From Aquaticitalea lipolytica (lineage in GTDB: Bacteria > Bacteroidota > Bacteroidia > Flavobacteriales > Flavobacteriaceae): DNA of 64,000 nucleotides. The translations under genes were made by a program, and so were the position numbers. How positions within the stretch are numbered: the stretch's first letter is position 1; the number at the start of each line of letters is the position of its first letter. A model generated the notes under the pieces. The model searched no databases. It saw only the letters and a list, made by a program, of their open reading frames with translations, and had not been told where the DNA came from. The stretch is taken from assembly GCF_014641635.1 (NCBI RefSeq), contig NZ_BMIC01000001.1, positions 936,641 to 1,000,640 on the forward strand, written 5' to 3'. Shown piece by piece: positions 37,501 through 45,164 of the stretch.

Positions 37501-38918
37501 ATTTTACCCTCAGTACCAACTAAAGCCAAGATAGGCAAGTACACAATAAGAATTATTATTTCTCCAAATGCGGCAGAATTTCTAATTTTACTAGCAGATT
37601 GAAATACCTCCTCGTCCATTTCTGGTTGTGTGAGTTTTCGTTTTAGCTTCATACTACCTAAATGGAATAAGGTAGCTTCAACAATAATAACTGCTCCATC
37701 AACTATTAGCCCAAAATCAATAGCTCCAAGACTCATTAAATTTGCTGAAACACCAAAGAGATGCATCATACTAAAAGCAAATAATAATGCTAATGGTATT
37801 ACAGAAGCTGTAATTAACCCTGCTCTCCAATTACCTAATAGTAACAATAAAATAAAAATAACTATAAGCGCACCTTCAATAAGGTTTGTGGTTACAGTGC
37901 CAATTGCGTTGTTAACCAATTTAGTTCTATCTAAAAAAGGCTCAATCACTACACCTTCTGGCAATGTTTTGCTAATGGTTGCAATTTTATTTTTAACATC
38001 TGCAATTACTTGTGCAGAATTTGCACCTTTCAACATCATTACAATAGCACTAACAACTTCACCTTCACCATTTCGTGTTGTTGCACCATAACGAATTGCT
38101 GAGCCTATTTGCACATTGGCTACATCGCTAATTAAAACTGGAGTTCCATTTTCGGATTGTTTAACTAAAATGTTTTCAATATCTCTAATTGAGCCTACTA
38201 ATCCTTCACTTCTAATAAAAAGGGCTTTATCATTTTTTTCGATGTATGCACCTCCAGTATTTTGATTATTATTCTCTAAAGCATCAAAAATTTCAGAAAT
38301 TGAAACTTGCATTGCATTTAAACGTTCGGGGCTAATAGCTATTTCAAACTGTTTTAAATAGCCTCCAAAACTACTAACATCGGCAACGCCCTTGGTTCCT
38401 AAAAGCTGTCTTTTAACAACCCAATCTTGAATAGTTCGTAATTGAACAGCATCGTATTTATCTTCATAACCTGGTTTTGTTGTGACCACATATTGGTAAA
38501 TTTCACCAAGACCAGTAGTTAAAGGTGCTATACCTGGTTTTCCTATACCCTCTGGTATTCGAGATTGGGCATCTGCAAGACGTTCGTTTACTTGTTGTCT
38601 TGCCCAATAAACATCAACATCTTCTTCAAAAACTATAGTAACAACAGATAAACCGAAACGCGAAAAGGAACGAATTTCATCTATTTGTGGAATAGTTGCC
38701 ATAGTAATTTCAACTGGAAAGGTTATTAAACGTTCAACCTCTTGTGCTGCAAGTGTTGGTGAGTTGGTAATAACTTGTACTTGATTGTTGGTGATGTCTG
38801 GAACTGCATCAACAGGTAGTTGTTTTAGCGAATAAACTCCTGCAACAATCAAGGCTAAAGTAAGTAATCCTATAACTAATTTGTGTGTTATAGAATACCT
38901 AATAATATTATTAAGCAT
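34533..38918 (-). CDS. czcA: CzcA-type RND pump fused in frame to a TolC-type outer-membrane factor
   Basis: This 1461-residue protein has two parts. Residues 1 to about 1036 are a heavy-metal RND pump (QLPVDAVPDITNNQVQVITN, FGLSVVTIVFEEDVDVYWAR, DFGLIVDGAVIIVEA). Residues 1037-1461 are a TolC-like factor (FDKLETVIEIALKNNPNIKI, helices SAYYQLWYLKSKQNLLRQQD). The junction holds an internal Met (ATG at 35808-35810) followed by a classical signal peptide (KTNKTVMMLLFVFFASVVSV, then NAQ). Both parts are complete, so this is a true fusion, or a pump gene whose stop was lost. It would export Zn, Cd or Co. Confidence 0.93.
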   Translation of the reverse strand: MLNNIIRYSITHKLVIGLLTLALIVAGVYSLKQLPVDAVPDITNNQVQVITNSPTLAAQEVERLITFPVEITMATIPQIDEIRSFSRFGLSVVTIVFEEDVDVYWARQQVNERLADAQSRIPEGIGKPGIAPLTTGLGEIYQYVVTTKPGYEDKYDAVQLRTIQDWVVKRQLLGTKGVADVSSFGGYLKQFEIAISPERLNAMQVSISEIFDALENNNQNTGGAYIEKNDKALFIRSEGLVGSIRDIENILVKQSENGTPVLISDVANVQIGSAIRYGATTRNGEGEVVSAIVMMLKGANSAQVIADVKNKIATISKTLPEGVVIEPFLDRTKLVNNAIGTVTTNLIEGALIVIFILLLLLGNWRAGLITASVIPLALLFAFSMMHLFGVSANLMSLGAIDFGLIVDGAVIIVEATLFHLGSMKLKRKLTQPEMDEEVFQSASKIRNSAAFGEIIILIVYLPILALVGTEGKMFGPMAQTVSFAILGAFILSLTYIPMMSALVLSKNTNHKKNISDKIMDFFYRIYQPILKRAMHTRTIVVGITVVLFVIAFMVFRSLGGEFIPTLEEGDFAVETRVMTGSSLSNTIKATTKAEKILLDNFPEVLQVVSKIGSGEIPTDPMPIEAADLMIILKDKSEWTSAFSREELANKMAKALEVIPGVTFGFQQPIQMRFNELMTGVRQDVAVKIYGEDLDQLSKYANQIGKIAGTVNGAVDIYIEEVTGVPQIVIDYNRAQLAKYGLDIKSVNNTIQAAFAGASSGLVYEGEKQFDLVVRLEGDHRTNLSDVQNLYINGAKGQQIPLQQVANVSIIDGPYQIQRDDTRRRIITAFNVRNRDVESVVDEISKKIESQVNLAPGYSISYGGQFENLVEARQRLSIAVPMALLLIFILLYFTFGSIKQGVLIFTAIPLSAIGGVFALWLRDLPFSISAGVGFIALFGVAVLNGIVLIAEFNRLKKDGVSDVFERIYQGTKTRLRPVIMTATVASLGFLPMAISQTSGAEVQRPLATVVIGGLITATFLTLVVLPILYYYSENKIKMKTNKTVMMLLFVFFASVVSVNAQTTQNVKAFDKLETVIEIALKNNPNIKISKLQTEQEQALKGASFDVPKTEFGVEYGQTNSIADNDTRFSVSQTFAFPTLYSNQNKLSKAKIASSEFNQEVVINELVAQIKSAYYQLWYLKSKQNLLRQQDSIFEKFQYAANLRFKTGESNALEQATANAELAGIKIGLKENSSEMKTYQLLLQNLIQSDSLVDINVGKLEIISTLFSDDLNDNISVSNNPMVSYYKSKVEVADKESLVQSAKMLPDITLGYFNQSFIGNGETANGMPTVFDSGNRFTGVQLGLSIPVFFNGHTSKIKAAKIHKMEVESQLEAVTSYTKSELQSAFERLKVCHENMNFYRINALPQVELLLKSSQRGFQEGEIEYIEYVQGLNRALTIQTKYLDYINQYNQTLIVIEKLTANN

Positions 38919-39013
38919 ATAAATTGATTTAAAAATGTTCGTAAAAATTTAGTCTTTTTAAAGTATGTAGACTACAAATACACATGCTCCTAAAATTGTA
39001 GGAACAATCATTT

Positions 39014-39409
39014 TTAAATTCTAGGTGGCTGAAATAAAGTATCTAAATAAGTTGAAGTATGGGATACTTTATAATAATCAAATTTTATAATATTTTTAAA
39101 ATTAACAGGCTCTATAACAAATTGAGATTGTTGCACAAAAAAGAATGTAACATGGCTACATTGATGTGAGTTTTGCACAGGTACATCATGATGGTTTGAG
39201 TTTTCATGATGCTTCTCTGCATTTCCATCATTATTTATATATTCCTTTATTACAAAATCCAACAACGTATCACCATCAAATGTTTTATGCTCTTGATAAT
39301 GTGAATAGACTGCTGCAATTTTTTGAAATTCACATCCCAAGTCTATGTTAGGCATAGCTGCCTGAAACATAAATAGTATTGACATTGATATAGATGTGAT
39401 TAACTTCAT
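39014..39409 (-). CDS. small secreted His-rich protein upstream of czcA
   Basis: The 131-residue protein begins with a signal-like hydrophobic stretch (MKLITSISMSILFMFQAA). It has a His/Cys cluster (EKHHENSNHHDVPVQNSHQC near residues 80-100) and ends in LFQPPRI. The C-terminal QPPR-I pattern resembles DUF6660-type small proteins found beside metal pumps in this phylum, but the Cys-rich core of those is missing. It is likely a periplasmic metal binder. It is probably the first gene of the metal block. Confidence 0.7.
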   Translation of the reverse strand: MKLITSISMSILFMFQAAMPNIDLGCEFQKIAAVYSHYQEHKTFDGDTLLDFVIKEYINNDGNAEKHHENSNHHDVPVQNSHQCSHVTFFFVQQSQFVIEPVNFKNIIKFDYYKVSHTSTYLDTLFQPPRI

Positions 39410-39417
39410 AACAAGTA

Positions 39418-39425
39418 CAAAGATA
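39418..39425 (-). promoter_or_regulatory. -7 promoter element of the metal block
   Basis: On the minus strand TATCTTTG fits the Bacteroidota -7 element. It ends eight bases before the ATG at 39409, which would leave almost no 5' leader. A -33 TTTG sits about 25 nt upstream, longer than usual, so the promoter is tentative. Confidence 0.4.
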
Positions 39426-39464
39426 TAAATTATTTAATGCAATGGTTGTGCAAAATTAAGTACC

Positions 39465-39484
39465 AAAAAAAGCGCTCTTTTTTT
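39465..39484 (-). terminator. A/T-rich hairpin downstream of the defence operon
   Basis: AAAAAAAG (39465-39472), loop CGCT, CTTTTTTT (39477-39484): a perfect 8-bp stem. On the minus strand it ends in a T run and precedes the metal-block promoter. It may terminate the defence operon, but the GC content of the stem is low. Confidence 0.4.
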
Positions 39485-39528
39485 AATAAGCATGCTCATC
39501 AACTTTATCTAATTTGTCTTCTTATTGT

Positions 39529-39570
39529 TAAGACCAAAAAATTAAAATCAATAACTATTTTTTGGTCTTA
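39529..39570. repeat. 14-bp perfect inverted repeat in the defence/metal boundary
   Basis: TAAGACCAAAAAAT (39529-39542) and ATTTTTTGGTCTTA (39557-39570) are exact inverted repeats with a 14-nt loop. It lies in the 234-bp gap between the HEPN-like gene and the first metal gene. It could be a terminator, an operator or an old insertion scar. Confidence 0.6.
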
Positions 39571-39643
39571 CTATCTTTTGGACTTAAAGATGTAGACGGC
39601 TTTTGCATAGATAATGAGGTTCTTACCTAGTGTTCAATTCATC

Positions 39644-40351
39644 TCATAAGTAGACATCATACTTTTCAAGTTTTTCAAATAGACCTAAAATGTTTTCAAT
39701 GATTTCATCCATAAATTTTTTGTCATCGAATACCAAATGATAATAAACTATATTCCTATCCTTCTTCAATAATTTATATTTTCCTTTGGAAAAGGATTTT
39801 AGAGTACTATATTTCCTAATTTCATCACTAAAAACTATACAGTTATTGTGTACAATGCAATTCCTAACTCTACGTAAATTATTTATGTATGACCAATGAG
39901 GCTCTAATTCTTTAATATCAACTTTAGCTGCTTTTATTAAAAATAACTTTGCTTTTTCAAACTCACTATTACCACGTAAATCATTTAAACCAAACTCTTT
40001 TTTGTGCATTAAACAATAAGAATTACACACATCTTGAATGGTGCGCTCTACAAAAGAAAACAATTGTGTAATCATTGAAGCCCTGAAACTTTGTACAAAA
40101 TCTTTATCAATCTCGATTACTTTTTCAACCAAGGCATCCTGTAAATGGTTTAAATAATCATCAGCATACTTTTTAGGTTCAGCTTCAATTTTTGACATTA
40201 TTTCAGTATACTCCTTTTCATGATAGGTTAAGGAATTATCGAAATGGTCTTCAACAAACTTTGCATAATTCCGAAAAGTTTGTAACTCCAAGTCCAAAAA
40301 AAAGATATTATTATCTTTTCTAAAATTTGAAAATGCATTTATTCTTGACAT
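39644..40351 (-). CDS. HEPN-like protein of the defence operon
   Basis: The 235-residue, mostly helical protein has an RRVRNCIVHN segment (residues 160-169). It contains Arg163, Asn164 and His168, the RN-x3-H (R-x4-H) active site of HEPN ribonucleases. The fold (two helical halves with the motif in the second) fits, though I could not test it. HEPN proteins often cleave RNA during phage defence or as toxins. Its start directly abuts the stop of the DUF3800 gene. It is the last gene of the three-gene unit. Confidence 0.65.
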   Translation of the reverse strand: MSRINAFSNFRKDNNIFFLDLELQTFRNYAKFVEDHFDNSLTYHEKEYTEIMSKIEAEPKKYADDYLNHLQDALVEKVIEIDKDFVQSFRASMITQLFSFVERTIQDVCNSYCLMHKKEFGLNDLRGNSEFEKAKLFLIKAAKVDIKELEPHWSYINNLRRVRNCIVHNNCIVFSDEIRKYSTLKSFSKGKYKLLKKDRNIVYYHLVFDDKKFMDEIIENILGLFEKLEKYDVYL

Positions 40352-41491
40352 CTATTTAATACTCAAAGTTTCAACTAAATTTTTAAGTTCTTCCATGTCT
40401 GATAATGGGATAAAATCTCCTACTGTTTTATTTGCAAAAACACCATTTGCTATTTCAATCTTTTTTAACATCGGCAGTATATAATTAAGGTAATGGGTAA
40501 AATAGGTATGAACATCTGATTTGTTTACAGCTAACTTATACCCACTAGTACTCGATGATGAAACTATAATTATTCCCTTAAACCTTAATTCTTTAACGAT
40601 TATACGTAAATTTTCTATAGAAAGTTCTTTACCACTATTGTATTTTAAGGCATTAGTAATCTCATATGTTTGAGCATACTTAAACGGAAGAACTTTTTGA
40701 TGCCAAAGCAAATAATCAAGTACAGCCTTAAAAATATCATCAGCAATTTCATCATAAATTTTAATTGCATCATTACGAACAATTTCATAAACTTCTGAAT
40801 CGATTTGCTTTTCTGGATTAACAACAAAGGTTTTATTGTCAAATTTATCAGGAAAGAAAATAATATTTGGTGTTACTGGTTTTAAAGTATAGAATATATC
40901 CTCACTATTGTTAGACATAAATGAAGCATTAAAAACTCTACCATAAGAACCCGCTACAAAATCTGCTAATTGGATAAGTGGTTCCTCTTTATCATCTGAA
41001 ATATGATATTGCTCAAAAAAATTGTTTTGATAATTTTGTTTGATATAATTTTTTAGTTCACTACTATATTTATCACTAATCAAATTATCCATAAAAATCT
41101 CAAACTCGGAAAAGTTATTGTTGATTTGAGAAACAAAAATCCCTCTAAAATATTTGTAGAAGACATCTTTAAATCTTAAACCTCCTGTATCCTTTGATAA
41201 TTTTTCCTTATCAACAACAAGTAGATAAATAATGAAGTTTAGATTTTTAATCAAATACTCTAATATTTCAATTCTTTTCGTTTCATCCTTTAAAACTCTT
41301 GAATTTGATTTAATAGGTTTACCATAAAAAAAGTTCTGACTTATATTATCTCGTACTTCTCTTGCCTTATCTAAATTCGATTCTTTTACCACTATCGCAG
41401 CATAAACAAAATGAGTAATGTTTTTTACATCATTTTGATTTAATGTTGAAGTACCAAACTCATCGCCAAATATGTAGACTTTCTCACTCAT
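40352..41491 (-). CDS. DUF3800 protein of the defence operon
   Basis: The 379-residue protein opens with YIFGDEFGTST (Asp10, Glu11) and contains EEPLIQLADFVAGSYGR near residues 169-185. These are the two signature segments of DUF3800, a family predicted to have an RNase H-like fold with acidic catalytic residues. The C-terminal part (about 230-379) is helical and may be a winged helix (ELRFKGIIIVSSSSTSGYKL). Start and upstream stop overlap as ATGAGTGA (41484-41491), so it is translationally coupled to the restriction enzyme. The activity is unproven. Confidence 0.8.
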   Translation of the reverse strand: MSEKVYIFGDEFGTSTLNQNDVKNITHFVYAAIVVKESNLDKAREVRDNISQNFFYGKPIKSNSRVLKDETKRIEILEYLIKNLNFIIYLLVVDKEKLSKDTGGLRFKDVFYKYFRGIFVSQINNNFSEFEIFMDNLISDKYSSELKNYIKQNYQNNFFEQYHISDDKEEPLIQLADFVAGSYGRVFNASFMSNNSEDIFYTLKPVTPNIIFFPDKFDNKTFVVNPEKQIDSEVYEIVRNDAIKIYDEIADDIFKAVLDYLLWHQKVLPFKYAQTYEITNALKYNSGKELSIENLRIIVKELRFKGIIIVSSSSTSGYKLAVNKSDVHTYFTHYLNYILPMLKKIEIANGVFANKTVGDFIPLSDMEELKNLVETLSIK

Positions 41492-44400
41492 TTAACTGTT
41501 TTTTTACAATATCCCTTTCTTCCTCTGTTAAGCCATATAAATTATAAACCATGTTATCAATCTCCCTTTCTATTTGGGTGATTTGAGTTTGTAACTCTTG
41601 GGCTTTTTTCTTGCTGTCTTCAAATAATTCTAACCACTCAAACTCGTCTTTTTTGGAGAGTGGTTTACCGTCTGCTTTTTTAATTGCCTTGTTAAGTTCT
41701 CTTATAAAGTCTGCAAAATCTAATTCATGCCAGTTTTCAAGTTTGCGGTTAAATTTGCTCTCTGTCGTTTTAGCTGAAATGAATTTCAGGAAAGATTGGA
41801 TTATTGAATTTAATAAATCGTAAGACTTAATTAATTTAATAGAGTTTTCCTCAATTTTAATACCTTCTTTTTCTAAAACATTTTTTACAATTGGTAAACT
41901 CTTTATATCCTTTGGATTAAGTTTCGGAAATGTCTTTTTACCAAAATTTGAAACTTTTAATGATGCGTACCAACTTATCAAAGTTGAATTAACTAAAGCT
42001 AGTATTCTAAAAATCACAGATTTCTCATACTCTGAAGAAAGCAAAAAGGGGGTAACACTATGTCCATAATAATATTTTTCTTCAACAAAGGCACATTGTA
42101 TTCTTTTGTTCTGACCAGGCACTTCTCTAAATAATAATCTTGGTCCTACAAAATATTTCAGTTCACGAGGAGATGCTAACCAATCTCCATATTGTAACCA
42201 TTCTTCTCCTTCAACAAAATAATATCTGGAAATATTCTTTCCATCAAGCCAAATTCCACAAGTTTCATCTACCTTTTTGGAATGGTGATAAGCCCGAGAT
42301 TTTATTATTTCTTTTGACTGCCCTTTATAACTATCATATGGTGTAAGTCCCTGAATAGCTGAACCTATATCACCTAATAAAATGGAAGATTTCTTTATTT
42401 TATTAATTATTAATTCGGAAATTGGATTTATTTCGTAATCAAATATTAAGTTTACATCCTTTCTCCATCTATCAAGATTATAACCCCAATCTAAACCAAC
42501 CTCTTGAATTATTTTTATGTTTCCTTTTTCTTTAAAAGACTTGGAAATAGTCGCTACTACACTATTAACTTTAACGTCTTGAAACACATCTTCTCCACAA
42601 AATTTAAACTCAACAGGAGTTGAATTAATATTTATAAAATTTCTGATGTTAAATGACTTATCTAATCTTAAAAACAACTCTGGTGTTATATAAGAGAGAA
42701 TACCATTTTGTTTTAGAATTTCAATCCCCTTTTCATAAAAGTATAGATAGCTTTCAAATTTGTATTGATAACTATTATAATTATTCTCTATATATTCTTT
42801 TTCTTTTTTATCAAAACTTGCTCCATAAGGCGGATTACCAATTACTACATCAAAACCTCCTTTTGAGAATATTTGCGAGAACTCGGTTTGCCAATTAAAG
42901 GCTTTATCGCCTGCTACGGTTTTACTATCAATTAAACTATTACCACATTTAATATTGTTGCTTAAATCGTTAAGTTTGCGTCGTGGTTGTGCGGTACGCA
43001 ACCAAAGGGATAGTTTGGCAATTTCAACAGACTCTTCATTAAGGTCTACACCATAAATATTGTTTTCTAAAATGGTATTTTCAATATCGCTTAAAATTAA
43101 GCCACCACCCAATACTTTAGCTTTTAATTCATCGATATAACGGTGTTCTTTTATTAAAAAATCTAAGGCTTGGTTTAAGAATGCTCCAGAGCCACAAGCT
43201 GGGTCACAAATAGTTATTTGTAGGAGCCAAGTTCTATAGCTATCTAACACCTCTAACAATTGTTTTTTAGTGTTTTGGTGTGTACCTTTTTTAAGCTCAA
43301 AATAGGCTTCTTCTTTAAAGCCAAGTGCTTCTTTTTTCTCTTGGCAGAGTTTACCAACAGTATTTTCTACTATGTATTTAGTAATGTATTTTGGGGTGTA
43401 GAATACACCATCTTTTTTTCGTTTGCTTTTTTGTTTATCGAACTCACCACCTTCAATTTCTGCATTTACGCTTTCTATTTCGTTAAGTGAGTTTTCAAAA
43501 ATATGACCTAAAATATTAACATCTACTTGACTGCTAAAATCGTATTTAGCGAGTTTGTAAGTGTGTTTATAAAGCAACTCATCATCTATTTCTAAACTAT
43601 CGAGAATAGTATCTGGCTTAAACAAACCACCATTGTAGGCATAAATTTCTGCCCTTGAGGTTGTGCCTTTTCTACCTTCGTCTAAAAAATGAAAGTATTG
43701 TTTAAAGAGGTTGTATAGTGGGCGTTCGTCACCAAAGTCGATGTCTGCTTTCCACTTGTCTAAAATTTGTATAGTTGAGTTTGGTGGTAATAGGTCTCTA
43801 TCTTCTGCAAAGAAGATAAACAAGAAACGGTCTATAAGTTTTTGCGATTTTTTGAACAGAGACAGTTTGACGTTTTTTTCGAGTGCTTTTTGGTCGTCTT
43901 TTTCTTGAGACATATCAACTGAACTCGAAGTAACTGTATTTTGTTTTAGGCGTTTGGCGTTACGTTTTACCAAGTCTCTAAAGAGTTCGCGTTTAAATAC
44001 TGAATAATCGTTATAAAACTGCTTGGTAATTTTATCTTCTTCTACTAAGGAGGCTTCTTTAATAGTAAGTGGCAGATTGTTAAGAATATTGTCTTTTTGG
44101 AGACATAGGTACATTAAGGCAAATTCTTCTGGTGCTAATTGAAACAAATTAAACTCTAAAAACTCGGTAGCATCGTTGATATAAAATCGCAATTTTTCAA
44201 AATTGGATGTAATGACATATACACAGCCTTTTTGATTAGCTTTATAATCGAATGCTTGTTTACGAATACTCTCTAAATCTTTGGTGTTAGTCCCTTTTAA
44301 CTCTATAACTCCTATGGCGTTTCCTTTGCTTAAAATAGCGCCATCTGCTTTACCTGCTCCTTTTTGGTTTTTAAACTCTGTAGTTATATTAAAGTTAGGC

Positions 44401-44606
44401 TTTGGGTTAAGTGTATAATCCAAGATGTTTACAAACAACTCGTCCAAAAACTTGGCTTGGTATTGTTCCTCATTAGAGTTTTTAATATTTTCTTGAATTG
44501 TGAGGTTGTGGAAATACTTTATGTATTTTTTATAGGCACGTTCTACTATGTTACTATCTTGTTGTGCTAAATATGTTTTTAATACTGATGTTTGGAATAA
44601 TGCCAT
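41484..44606 (-). CDS. type IIG restriction-modification enzyme (Eco57I/TaqI-like architecture)
   Basis: The frame opens with TTG at 44621, but the ATG at 44606 is preferred (1040 residues). The N-terminal nuclease domain shows the PD-(D/E)xK pattern: KADGAI (Asp88) and IGVIELKG (Glu102, Lys104). The adenine methyltransferase core has TPKYITKYIV, motif I DPACGSGAF (468-476), GVDLNEESVEIAKLSLWLRT and motif IV NPPYG (591-595). A TaqI_C-like specificity domain follows (about 740-905; contains DGKNISRYYF). A coiled-coil tail closes it (about 970-1030). One polypeptide would both cut and methylate DNA, and its target site cannot be read. Confidence 0.9.
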   Translation of the reverse strand: MALFQTSVLKTYLAQQDSNIVERAYKKYIKYFHNLTIQENIKNSNEEQYQAKFLDELFVNILDYTLNPKPNFNITTEFKNQKGAGKADGAILSKGNAIGVIELKGTNTKDLESIRKQAFDYKANQKGCVYVITSNFEKLRFYINDATEFLEFNLFQLAPEEFALMYLCLQKDNILNNLPLTIKEASLVEEDKITKQFYNDYSVFKRELFRDLVKRNAKRLKQNTVTSSSVDMSQEKDDQKALEKNVKLSLFKKSQKLIDRFLFIFFAEDRDLLPPNSTIQILDKWKADIDFGDERPLYNLFKQYFHFLDEGRKGTTSRAEIYAYNGGLFKPDTILDSLEIDDELLYKHTYKLAKYDFSSQVDVNILGHIFENSLNEIESVNAEIEGGEFDKQKSKRKKDGVFYTPKYITKYIVENTVGKLCQEKKEALGFKEEAYFELKKGTHQNTKKQLLEVLDSYRTWLLQITICDPACGSGAFLNQALDFLIKEHRYIDELKAKVLGGGLILSDIENTILENNIYGVDLNEESVEIAKLSLWLRTAQPRRKLNDLSNNIKCGNSLIDSKTVAGDKAFNWQTEFSQIFSKGGFDVVIGNPPYGASFDKKEKEYIENNYNSYQYKFESYLYFYEKGIEILKQNGILSYITPELFLRLDKSFNIRNFININSTPVEFKFCGEDVFQDVKVNSVVATISKSFKEKGNIKIIQEVGLDWGYNLDRWRKDVNLIFDYEINPISELIINKIKKSSILLGDIGSAIQGLTPYDSYKGQSKEIIKSRAYHHSKKVDETCGIWLDGKNISRYYFVEGEEWLQYGDWLASPRELKYFVGPRLLFREVPGQNKRIQCAFVEEKYYYGHSVTPFLLSSEYEKSVIFRILALVNSTLISWYASLKVSNFGKKTFPKLNPKDIKSLPIVKNVLEKEGIKIEENSIKLIKSYDLLNSIIQSFLKFISAKTTESKFNRKLENWHELDFADFIRELNKAIKKADGKPLSKKDEFEWLELFEDSKKKAQELQTQITQIEREIDNMVYNLYGLTEEERDIVKKQLNE

Positions 44607-44614
44607 AGTTTTTG

Positions 44615-44658
44615 TTACCAATACTGTGATTGGATAAAAATAACAATTCTATTGGTAA
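44615..44658. promoter_or_regulatory. dyad at the restriction-gene start, candidate operator
   Basis: TTACCAAT (44615-44622) and ATTGGTAA (44651-44658) are exact 8-bp inverted repeats, with a further ATTGG at 44629-44633. They lie across the region just upstream of the ATG. A self-regulating restriction system might use such a site, but no regulator gene is adjacent. Confidence 0.35.
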
Positions 44659-44684
44659 TTTTACTGTATGCATTTATTAATTGT

Positions 44685-45119
44685 TTAAAAAGGAAACTTG
44701 TTAATTTTATAATTTTTCAACATCATTTTTAGTTCATTCAATTCATTTTTTAAAGCTGCAACATCACCTTTAGTTGCTGGCAAACTGTTAGGAGCAAATA
44801 ATAATTTAGCACCATTAACTGCTGTGGTTGCTGCTATAGCCCCAAGAGCTGAATTAGTTACTGAAGTAACGTTAACTTTATTCATTTTTTGCACTCTTTC
44901 TTCTAACGATGTAATAGACTCATTTAATTGATGTTTTGTAGGTGCAGGTAAACTTAACTGATTATTATTTTCTGTTTTTTGATAATGACCAGTAATATAT
45001 TTATAGTTGTTTCTTTTATAACTAGCCATAGTTTTACAACTATTATTACAATACATGTGGTTCCTTCGTCTAGGAGTAAACGTTTCGTTACAATTTTTGC
45101 AGTATTTGGTATTATTCAT
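44685..45119 (-). CDS. zinc-ribbon protein with C-terminal helix
   Basis: The 144-residue protein starts with a zinc ribbon (YCKNCNETFTPRRRNHMYCNN, Cys7, Cys10, Cys24 and Cys28) and a basic/aromatic strip. A hydrophobic central segment (ALGAIAATTAVNGAKLLF) and a Leu-rich helix (KGDVAALKNELNELKMMLKN) follow. The family is not recognised. It is the last gene of the replication-type set, so it may act in element maintenance or control. It stands 45 bp from the ATPase gene. Confidence 0.6.
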   Translation of the reverse strand: MNNTKYCKNCNETFTPRRRNHMYCNNSCKTMASYKRNNYKYITGHYQKTENNNQLSLPAPTKHQLNESITSLEERVQKMNKVNVTSVTNSALGAIAATTAVNGAKLLFAPNSLPATKGDVAALKNELNELKMMLKNYKINKFPF

Positions 45120-45164
45120 ATTGTTTTGGGTTTTAATACGTTAAATAAAGTTTAATTTAACCTT

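Noticed and set aside
37630-38091. 153-residue plus-strand frame across the czcA gene
   Set aside because: It is antisense to a firmly identified RND pump, with no motif or start context of its own.
41484-44606. BREX PglX or DISARM methylase
   Set aside because: The methylase resembles them broadly, but no other BREX or DISARM gene is nearby, and it carries its own N-terminal nuclease domain as in type IIG enzymes.
44607-44621. Upstream TTG start for the restriction enzyme
   Set aside because: It adds only five residues, and the ATG at 44606 is the standard start.
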